NCBI GenBank assembly: GCA_964481475.1
Contig: CAYZTG010000019.1
Location: 1-18,310 of the forward strand
Length of the DNA stretch: 18,310 nt
Direction: 5' to 3'
Origin: DUQU01 sp964481475
GTDB taxonomy: Bacteria; Bacillota_I; Bacilli_A; Acholeplasmatales; UBA5453
Shown here: one piece after another, positions 10,701 to 15,574 of the stretch
Layout of the letters: each line of letters starts with the position of its first letter
Position numbering within the stretch: position 1 is the stretch's first letter
Program-made: the position numbers and the translations under genes
The notes under the pieces: model-generated
Told to the model about the DNA's origin: nothing
The model's database searches: none
The model's input: the letters and a program-made list of their open reading frames with translations, nothing else

Positions 10701-12507
10701 CATAAAATGTTTTCCCGTAGTCAGAGTCACTATTAGTTACTTCAATTTTATTATTTAAAAACTTCACGTTTTCAACAACACCGCTTAAACTACTAAAAAG
10801 ACTTAGATAAACTTCACTACCTTTAATATGTGGTTTGTTAATCGTTAAATTATAAATATATTTTGTCTCACCATCACTCGTTAGTATCCCTGCAAAGTCA
10901 CTACCAATCGGTTTAAAACCTTTAATATTTTCCATATTTATATCATATTTTAAAAGATATTTATGACGACTAAATGTTTTACCATTGACTATTGTTGCAA
11001 AGCTAATCAATTTTGAAAAAATCATTAAATCATATTCATCATTGATTAAATAATGATCCCCTTCATAAGTCAAACCATGAAGAGACGGATAACCATCTTC
11101 CTCATAAAAATACCATTTATTAAGCTTTTCATTAGTAAGTAATTGATTATTTAAATTAATTGGATTTCCATAGACCAGACCAAGTTTATATTGCGCTTCA
11201 GAATAATTGGCTAAATTAGATAAATTACTGTTTTCTGCTTCTTTTGTTTGAATTCCCGTTAAATAACTAACACCATTAAGATTGCCAGTATTACGATAAA
11301 CAAATGCTTCTACTCTAGAAAAACGATTAATACTACTAATATTGCTTAAAACACGACTAGATGATAGGAAACTATTATAAACGCTCCCTTCATTTTCATA
11401 AACAAAGCCAGCTGCAGTATACTCATCAATTGATGCTAAAGGGATTCTAATCGAAATACCTTCATTATTATCTCCTAAAGCAGTTCTTTTTCGGTCAATA
11501 ACACCAACGTTATAAATAGTCCCTTTATTTAGTCCAGCCACCATTGCACTTTTATATAAGCCAACTAGCTCGCTACCAATAATTAAGTCATAAAAAGGAT
11601 TTTCTAATGTGAAATTTTTAACAACCCCACTGCTGCCAATATTTGTAAACATCGCATAATGGCCAAATAAAGCTACTGTAATCGCTGAAGAAGCATCATC
11701 TTGGAAAGTCGTGGAAATATAACTTAGATCAGCAAAATAAAGATTTTTAATTAAAAAACCATTACCATCAAATTCACCTGTAAAAGGAAAGTCATAAACA
11801 ATACTGCCTTCTCCCATTTCAACATTTATATTAGTTCCTAGTGGAACAAATCTTTGTGCTTTCTTTGAACTATAATCAATATCATTTAATAACACATACT
11901 TTAAACTTAAAATTTTTTGAATTGTTTCTGCAAAGATATAACTATTAATTCTTCCCTGTCTATTAAAATTAATCGAAGCCATATTCCCTAAATTGTATAA
12001 ATCATCAGCACTACTAATAGCTACTCTCTTATTACCAACTAAAGAGGTAATTTCACTAGCTATTGTCTTATCTAAACTAAAGTGTCCTCTATTAATCCAA
12101 TTAGTGCCATTATACTCCCAAATGATCTCTCTATTACTACTATCTAGTGCTAAAATCCAATCATTATTTTTAGGTAGATAATTAGGATAAGTTTCTAGAA
12201 TAAAGTTTATAATTATTGTATTATTTAAACTACTACTTAAATTTTTAGTTAAACCATAATAATTATCATTAATACTAACTGCTTTAACAATTTCATAAAG
12301 CTCGCTAATGGTTATAAAGTCTTCGGTTGTTGAAGAAGGATTTAGCTCACTAAGATTCTTTAAATCATAATCAAACTCGTTTTCAAAAGGATTACTACTA
12401 TTCGCTTCAATAACTAATCTATTTTGGGGTGTTATTAAAGCACTAAAAACTAACAATAACGTTAGTACTAAAACAACTGATAATATTCTTTTATAAATAA
12501 TCTTCAT
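4705..12507 (-). CDS. Giant secreted GLUG-like repeat surface protein (2,600 aa)
   Basis: Secreted protein of 2,600 aa if started at the ATG at 12507, which has a GGTGG ribosome site 7 nt upstream and opens directly into a signal peptide (MKIIYKR, then a hydrophobic stretch to about residue 24; cleavage plausible after VIEA). An in-frame ATG at 12552 lies inside the preceding gene and would spoil the signal peptide. Two modules typical of GLUG-type surface proteins follow, at about 160-255 (ADDLYNLG, LLNDIDYS, FVPLGT, FDGNGFLIKNLYF) and 485-550 (EYDLMIFS, YDINMENIKGFKPIGSD). From about 270 to 1320 there is an array of degenerate units of the form (Y/F)xGGIxG, 15-25 residues, NxGxIxG, probably a beta-solenoid. 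The C-terminal 1,250 residues look beta-rich and unfamiliar. I saw no cysteine, no LPxTG and no C-terminal membrane segment. The role is probably adhesion or a surface layer. It is the last gene of the operon, 4 nt after a TasA-like gene. Confidence 0.85.
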   Translation of the reverse strand: MKIIYKRILSVVLVLTLLLVFSALITPQNRLVIEANSSNPFENEFDYDLKNLSELNPSSTTEDFITISELYEIVKAVSINDNYYGLTKNLSSSLNNTIIINFILETYPNYLPKNNDWILALDSSNREIIWEYNGTNWINRGHFSLDKTIASEITSLVGNKRVAISSADDLYNLGNMASINFNRQGRINSYIFAETIQKILSLKYVLLNDIDYSSKKAQRFVPLGTNINVEMGEGSIVYDFPFTGEFDGNGFLIKNLYFADLSYISTTFQDDASSAITVALFGHYAMFTNIGSSGVVKNFTLENPFYDLIIGSELVGLYKSAMVAGLNKGTIYNVGVIDRKRTALGDNNEGISIRIPLASIDEYTAAGFVYENEGSVYNSFLSSSRVLSNISSINRFSRVEAFVYRNTGNLNGVSYLTGIQTKEAENSNLSNLANYSEAQYKLGLVYGNPINLNNQLLTNEKLNKWYFYEEDGYPSLHGLTYEGDHYLINDEYDLMIFSKLISFATIVNGKTFSRHKYLLKYDINMENIKGFKPIGSDFAGILTSDGETKYIYNLTINKPHIKGSEVYLSLFSSLSGVVENVKFLNNKIEVTNSDSDYGKTFYVGVIAGKLNGGTIRNVISNSEVNLGTEALGTTYAGGFVGYGNGMIINSGNVSANDYGKINGNNHNFNNRTIIPNYYVGGLIGANNKEIIIDNSFNEVDVIGVSSISDNYNATINVSTYTGGIIGQLTNSTEKGSSLKYLTNSGKVISGNVIGKINNQASIYVGGIFGNLAGFGFKLNDGNQVRNGRLENKGTIFGKYLNTHSTLYLAGVGVVSTNKENAEISYIINKAGFEIEGLSVNNFNKQIYYASTVIDNTKDFGITLSRAYNTFDYLIGKDFFAGGINEEIKLAFFFTSVNNSSNVLKHVINYGELRIGNISEEILVYGKLKVSNITQATRVDYYNVTNDGDIYLLNINNLNNDLYVAGITWILPFSTRTYKMRNVVNEGNIITAGIKGNTEVIGNVVGTSFRDSTFSSNLRTRNLYVAGIVNLNVGEIVNAFNTGKITSTYNSSFKDIKGTANTFVGGINTFNYNLIQDAANSGLIEYTNSSTVSRSYFAATTNVSTTNSSIFGGISIAYTGGIVLGGIVGALGDISGTELLGHNNYTGDKPVAQLLDTANNGDIYGKAFEYVRSGGILGIALGVELASGTFQNRSEGTISAGPFTTAVVGSGDPVGESLLSNGLNYGNIYAVTGNVGSYGIDSGVVNGGSSSAANVANALRPGINAAAGGVIAYGLTRMVRMINHGVVSSTDVAGGIVGSTYILGGISQSNTPITLVEINTAVHYGKIKAIKIGSYNNSRIFVTNNNYNLFSYNQNENFNDSNKYYQVNEYDQYILYRANASASYLIETYQQARRGFGGIFGRLQRGNYGTMRSRVFENIMNMDQDIDMVGRVDSNAPGSLVYYRFFTGEETYYTAKKNDTSPNAFAGWTYNSSVRYNYQNATVEFTVRRSSGIYYVTNIKVLSSNTVTETKTVTKVVMRENQSSLSTQSITYNTPNVTGYILENNTNTGVNYRVATFNLTDNDYGELNNNQSRTFVKTNYTYNPNSIITVSSGSSSTPPTNESLRYPILFVTDDPNTEKGLNIFHEDFPLMKTENAEYIYAVEVDSLADRFQVNGSNPKPYGMYVLSSTTGSIDGAALPTNIKVTDLYRLSEDGFKYIDLDNIKVTDKVVPSEEDTEGILYKYMQMYQLSYNNKSEVLAEDESLATKIGELILYDPNGNSPILRGGVINRESNIITYTLSTTAFNSDEFYYEVMYNDLSKGAIIAKTNLSNAEYSILKTDYNNRINEILPTDSLVKWSISGTISEDDEQEFTLRVYSELYIKDQNIRDLDKYYTDYTIRLVRNSTILTTNAVITLDNQNSTHNNIGDSLIISNRTMPQSGNLKALFSGANIATNNLIPNHHEMVLLGLYAETVNENNKVSEAFYEIEIIAKGTVEGNVNQFGFNIILSDSLQEGTYIIEYGYYETSPIKSITFTKRLSSERTILSLDYEFYSKDVNGNDLNFTPENSNNFTSYIEFGYQLPNVTMTNQTMDIVTNYFAETVFYQDNIKSYTLYLGESIIIDEFIISPFARLLSASIRYDYITSEGANKGKKQYIVTYLIQPESGVSEIVTHIIEERTPTEINIYLDSNLQPSNSFFITREAIQSLIEINFNLIDDSLYNLMFMTIDNLIHDDIDNEEIKLVDSYGEFSFIITSLAPVGVKSYQFIINREEHHFVLGELFITKNLGVSAYLLDVKFEGLDGGLIIKYPTIRPSNNLGVPNDSYDTRFFSEGIDYVNSKGEVYDYRIDGEVSDIDLENYSPGFILPFGARIQRYDPLSGWTALTNDVHHPSLKTDYVGMGDILEIIHYRVIPENGDTSNSVNYFITTRDVKYNLTLRFKIYYNDPLYGLIEANSPNSPLNNSVVLISLKNLAINGTYPTTGNKVTDFPSGIDFTGGLNNQSSLYYFVANDRDVNYRFGRNSTGAYNFNVVTPKYTGVETENTAPNERYTYDMFIIAGGMTGTSWYDDAYRLPNMRSVIDDSIGKFYYIYSTSPNPITRELAIVINAETQGKKWGLYDDITSFD
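8515..11690 (-). repeat. Array of about 15-18 degenerate GLUG-like protein repeats
   Basis: Within the giant gene, repeated units read YAGGFVGYGNG, YVGGLIGANN, YTGGIIGQLTN, YVGGIFGNLAG, YLAGVGVVST, YVAGITWILP, FVGGINTF, RSGGILGIAL, AAGGVIAYG and VAGGIVGST. Each is followed by a segment ending in an N-x-G-x-I-x-G-like turn (NSGKVISG, NEGNIITAG, NTGKITS, NNGDIYGK, NYGNIYAV, NHGVVSS). The repeats are degenerate at DNA level, so the array is old and unlikely to be recombining now. This pattern fits the GLUG/beta-solenoid class of bacterial surface proteins. Confidence 0.75.
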
Positions 12508-12511
12508 CTTC

Positions 12512-12519
12512 TCACCACC
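12512..12519 (-). promoter_or_regulatory. Ribosome binding site of the giant gene, inside the upstream stop region
   Basis: The minus strand reads GGTGGTGA, a 7 of 8 match to the GGAGGTGA core of the anti-Shine-Dalgarno complement. Its GGTGG lies 7 nt before the ATG at 12507. The same bases encode the last two Trp codons and the TGA stop of the TasA-like gene upstream. This supports the start at 12507 and translational coupling. Confidence 0.65.
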
Positions 12520-13186
12520 AACTAAGATTAGAATCCCAAGGAGGATTATCAATTCCCCAATTATAATTAGGGCCTAGATGAGCTTGAACTGCTTCTAGAG
12601 CAAAGCCAAATAAAACAGAATATCTTTCTTCATAAAGGGGATAAGGAGTTTTATTAGGTTTGATAAATTCAATTAGTTCTCCTTCTCCTTCATTTTTAAC
12701 TTTTGTTTTATAGTAAAAGTAACCATCACTAATACGATTATCATAAAAACTCTCAGCTTCCGAAGAAACTATATAATAATTAAAAGGTAAAAAATTTTCT
12801 CGTGTAGTAGCAATCACATTTGTTTTATCACCAGAAGTATAAGTTAGAGCAAATTGTTCATATACAGCAATTCTAAAATATGTTTCTACATTGCTATAAA
12901 CAATAATATCAACACCAAACTTATTAAAGTGACTATTATTAGCATAATCAGAAATATTAATGTGAACTACTTTATCCGCAGCACTATTAAGTTCTATGTA
13001 TTCTTTTTCATCATTACTATTAATAAAATAAGGTTTTATTTCTAGATCAACTTTACCAATAGTTGAACTATCATCAAATTCTTTATAATCAGTTAGATAT
13101 GCAGCGATTTTAACGCCCAAAAGAACTACTACCAAAAGAGAAAGTATTGTTATTAAGAGTAAAATTGGGAAATTAATTTTTTTCAT
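12512..13186 (-). CDS. TasA/camelysin-like secreted protein (fourth of four)
   Basis: 224-aa protein with an N-terminal hydrophobic segment (about 6-27) ending in KIAAYLTDYKEF. This recalls the AYFTD start of mature SipW substrates such as camelysin/CalY. It is followed by STIGKVDLEIKPYF, equivalent to the 'F-GxLDL' strand of the TasA fold. A later strand (DIIVYSNVETYFRIAVYEQ) and the C-terminal part (ALEAVQAH, then a Trp/Pro/Asn-rich tail ending SWW) also fit this family. It is the longest of the four and the only one with this aromatic tail. The ATG at 13186 has AAGGAG 6 nt upstream. Its stop is 4 nt before the giant gene, so the two are probably translated together. Its role as fibre subunit, tip or anchor for the giant protein is inference. 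Confidence 0.72.
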   Translation of the reverse strand: MKKINFPILLLITILSLLVVVLLGVKIAAYLTDYKEFDDSSTIGKVDLEIKPYFINSNDEKEYIELNSAADKVVHINISDYANNSHFNKFGVDIIVYSNVETYFRIAVYEQFALTYTSGDKTNVIATTRENFLPFNYYIVSSEAESFYDNRISDGYFYYKTKVKNEGEGELIEFIKPNKTPYPLYEERYSVLFGFALEAVQAHLGPNYNWGIDNPPWDSNLSWW

Positions 13187-13196
13187 TGCCTACTCC

Positions 13197-13742
13197 TTAA
13201 TTTGGGATTTGTTCTAATCTAACCTCAACATAATCAATTGTTAAAGTTTCTCCAAAGTGTTCGTTTGTTAAAAACTGATTAACTAATATATCAAAATAAA
13301 GCATTTCTGATTCGCCTACTAATAATATTTTTTCAAAAATAACCAATCTATTATCAATCATTGCATAATTATTTAACTCTCCATTTACATAAAAGTCAAA
13401 AACATCTAAAAAATCTTCGTTAGTATAACTTAGATGAAATGACACTGTAAGTTTTCCTCTAATAGTACTTTTATTCTTAATATCAAGTAAAAATTCAAAA
13501 TCATCACCCGAAACAACATTATTAAGAACTAAAGGATTAGTCACTTCTTCTTTAGGTTCTAATCGTCCATTAGGAAACTGGTAAAGAGTAGCCTCAACAC
13601 TTAAGTTACCCGTTTGAAAAACAATATTATAATCTCGCTGTTGCTTACTAAACCATGCGAAAATAGAACTTGCTAACACTATCGTAAGAACAGCCATCAT
13701 TATAGTTTGCTTGATTAACTTGTTTGTTCCTATCTTCTTCAT
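13197..13742 (-). CDS. TasA-like secreted protein with FAWF signal-peptide end (third of four)
   Basis: 181-aa protein with a SipW-type signal: basic MKKIGTNKLIKQ, hydrophobic core, then ASSIFAWFSKQQ. By analogy with TasA, cleavage is expected at about A29-W30, leaving an aromatic N-terminus. The next strand, NIVFQTGNLSVEATLYQ, matches the TasA pattern of a Phe, a short turn and G-x-L. Further on, LLDIKNKSTIRGKLTVSFHL resembles the 'x-I-x-N-x-S' strand common in these proteins. It has no cysteine and no C-terminal anchor. The start at 13742 has AGGTG close to the ATG (7-nt gap after the preceding gene). It is likely an extracellular fibre subunit or accessory subunit. Confidence 0.75.
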   Translation of the reverse strand: MKKIGTNKLIKQTIMMAVLTIVLASSIFAWFSKQQRDYNIVFQTGNLSVEATLYQFPNGRLEPKEEVTNPLVLNNVVSGDDFEFLLDIKNKSTIRGKLTVSFHLSYTNEDFLDVFDFYVNGELNNYAMIDNRLVIFEKILLVGESEMLYFDILVNQFLTNEHFGETLTIDYVEVRLEQIPN

Positions 13743-13749
13743 TTTTCAC

Positions 13750-14313
13750 CTATTTAGATAATCCACTTTTAAAATCAATGCTACCTAAATCTTCCCAACT
13801 AACATTATCAGCTTGCCTTACATATAACTTAATTGAAATCGTAAATAGTTCTCCACTATAACCATTTTGAACCTTATAACCATCCAATACTAAGTTTGTA
13901 ATAACATTAATTATAGTAATACTCTCATCAATCACAAAATCAATTTCTTGATAATGATAGTGATTATTATTATCAACCACAAAATCAAAGGTTAAATTCT
14001 CTTCAATAATATAACCGTCACTTCGGTCAATCATAATTGTTTCACCCGCTAACTTCATTTCAACACTAAGTTTTAAAGTATGTTTGACAGTTGAATTATT
14101 TATAATAGCAATTGGCTCATCAATAATGTTTTCTCCAGGAACAATTAAACCTTCTTTAATTTTTCCACTAATCGTATAAGATACCTTTCCTGAGGTTATA
14201 GTTATACTTTCTGTTTTATCGGTTGCGATTAATAAAGCACTAATTGTAAAAATCAAAATAGTAATTATTATCAAAAAAACACTTATTGAAACTAAATTAA
14301 AATATTTTTTCAT
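13750..14313 (-). CDS. TasA-like secreted protein (second of four)
   Basis: 187-aa protein with a long N-terminal hydrophobic segment (about 5-30) followed by TDKTESITITSGKVSYTISG. This matches the TasA-family layout of signal peptide, short polar linker and the first G-x-(L/V) strand. VPGENIIDEPIAIINNSTVKHTLKLSVEM resembles the 'PGD...ikNtgs...kl.l' region found in SipW-dependent proteins. The C-terminal YVRQADNVSW recalls the 'AIQADN' end motif of the group. Unlike two neighbours it lacks the FAWF boundary, so its cleavage site is less clear and it could stay membrane-anchored. The gene starts 1 nt past the stop of its neighbour's frame and has AGGGAG 9 nt before the ATG. Confidence 0.68.
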   Translation of the reverse strand: MKKYFNLVSISVFLIIITILIFTISALLIATDKTESITITSGKVSYTISGKIKEGLIVPGENIIDEPIAIINNSTVKHTLKLSVEMKLAGETIMIDRSDGYIIEENLTFDFVVDNNNHYHYQEIDFVIDESITIINVITNLVLDGYKVQNGYSGELFTISIKLYVRQADNVSWEDLGSIDFKSGLSK

Positions 14314-14314
14314 T

Positions 14315-14968
14315 TTAATCAGCTCCCTCTATTTCCATTCTAGAAATAATAAACTTACCAATATAATCACTATTCATAATGTTAGGATCAATTTCAATTG
14401 TAAAAACAACTTCTAGTTCTCTTTCTGCCATTATCATATTTTCAAACAAAACTAAATTGTTATCTTCATTTATCAAATTACTAATTCTATAGACACTTAA
14501 GAGACCTTCAGGAGTATTTTCATAACCAGGTTGGTATTGCTCATCAAGAGAGTTAGGTGTTAAATAGATCGCTTCATCTCCAAACATCACTAGTCCGTTT
14601 TTAATCGTATAAATATCTAAAATATTCATTCCTGGTACTTGAGATTGATAGTAAATACCCAATAACCTTAAAGCAAGTTCCACATCTTTCCCAGTATGAT
14701 TAATTAACTTAATCGTAAAAGTATAATAATCTGTGGGAACGCCATCTTCTAAGATTTCAATCATTTGATCTTCATCAATAATATAGTCCCCGTCATCTTC
14801 AACATTTTTAGAAACATAAAGATAAGCATCGACACTTCTTTTCCCGACCTTTAACTCTAAAAATTCCGTTCCTGTTTTTTCGCCAACGGTAAACCACGCG
14901 AAAACCGAACTTATAAGAACAATAAAAGTGAACAATAAAAAGGAAATATGATATATTTTATATTTCAT
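14315..14968 (-). CDS. TasA-like secreted protein with FAWF signal-peptide end (first of four)
   Basis: 217-aa protein with a SipW-type signal: MKYKIYH, hydrophobic core, then SSVFAWFTVGEKTG, with cleavage expected at about A24-W25. FLELKVGKRSVDAYLYVSKN follows as the first mature strands. The middle segment is acidic (DDGDYIIDEDQMIEILEDG). The strand TFTIKLINHTGKDVELALRLLG fits the TasA-type sandwich, with extra loops compared with its neighbours. It contains no cysteine. Its ATG lies inside the end of the signal peptidase gene (11-nt overlap) with AAAGGAG 7 nt upstream. The peptidase and its first presumed substrate are therefore translationally coupled. Confidence 0.75.
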   Translation of the reverse strand: MKYKIYHISFLLFTFIVLISSVFAWFTVGEKTGTEFLELKVGKRSVDAYLYVSKNVEDDGDYIIDEDQMIEILEDGVPTDYYTFTIKLINHTGKDVELALRLLGIYYQSQVPGMNILDIYTIKNGLVMFGDEAIYLTPNSLDEQYQPGYENTPEGLLSVYRISNLINEDNNLVLFENMIMAERELEVVFTIEIDPNIMNSDYIGKFIISRMEIEGAD

Positions 14969-15569
14969 TTTCTAACTCCTTTTTAATCTCTTCAATTAAT
15001 TTTCTTCTCGTTTCTTCATCTAAACCTCGCTTTTCTTTTTTAGTCTTCTTAAGCGAAATATTTAATAGTTCACTAAAGAAAACATATGCAAGGAAAACAA
15101 TAAAAACTAATATAATTAGCGCCCTATTGCCAATTAAGAGTTTACCAATAAAGCCCAAACCTTTATAAATAACAATCCCTTCAAAATTATCTTGTTTAAC
15201 TAACTCATTATCAACAACTTCATTATTAATTCCTTTTAAAACTAGACCATCGTCTGTAATTTCATAAAGTTGATGAACAATAAAACGGTTATATAATCTT
15301 GATTTATAAACTAATACATCTTCCTTAACCTTTGCAGTTAATAAATATGATTCATAATCTAAATGTTTAATAATAATAATGTCGCCGACATTAATTTCAG
15401 GTTCCATTGAAGGGCTAACAACTAATGAATAACTATAGCCAAAGATACTAAACATCTTGTTTTCTTTTTTTGCTTGAAAGGATAGGAAGACTAATAAAAG
15501 CGTAAAAACAAAAGTAATAATACTTATAATTATAAAAATATTCTTAATAATGTCTTTTACTCTTTTCAT
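14958..15569 (-). CDS. sipW: SipW/ER-type signal peptidase I with cytosolic charged tail
   Basis: 203-aa membrane signal peptidase. Transmembrane segment 1 (about 7-31) is followed by SLVVSPSMEPEINVGDIIII with catalytic Ser54. RFIVHQLYEI has His99 where bacterial type enzymes carry Lys, which places it in the SipW/ER (Ser-His-Asp) class. GINNEVVD (113-120) is the equivalent of the GDNN...D box; D120 is kept but the first Asp is Ile114. A second membrane segment (about 150-171) is followed by a highly charged tail of about 30 residues predicted to be helical (EETRRKLIEEIKKELENEI). It should remove signal peptides of the four TasA-like proteins encoded just downstream. The start at 15569 is fixed by an in-frame stop immediately upstream; its AAAGGAG lies about 16 nt away, unusually far, so coupling to the gene before it (5-nt gap) is likely. 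Confidence 0.88.
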   Translation of the reverse strand: MKRVKDIIKNIFIIISIITFVFTLLLVFLSFQAKKENKMFSIFGYSYSLVVSPSMEPEINVGDIIIIKHLDYESYLLTAKVKEDVLVYKSRLYNRFIVHQLYEITDDGLVLKGINNEVVDNELVKQDNFEGIVIYKGLGFIGKLLIGNRALIILVFIVFLAYVFFSELLNISLKKTKKEKRGLDEETRRKLIEEIKKELENEI

Positions 15570-15574
15570 TTATT

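Noticed and set aside
8515..11690. CRISPR-like or DNA-level tandem repeat because of recurring CCNCCNNNATA strings
   Set aside because: The recurring strings encode the YxGGI protein motif in one frame at irregular spacing, so they reflect protein repeats.
1338..12514. UGA read as tryptophan (Mycoplasma code)
   Set aside because: Trp is encoded by TGG throughout the long genes, with no in-frame TGA. TGA occurs only at sensible gene ends such as 1338 and 12512.
12508..12552. Longer start of the giant gene at 12552
   Set aside because: It would overlap the TasA-like gene and add 15 residues before a perfect signal peptide. The ATG at 12507 has a good ribosome site.
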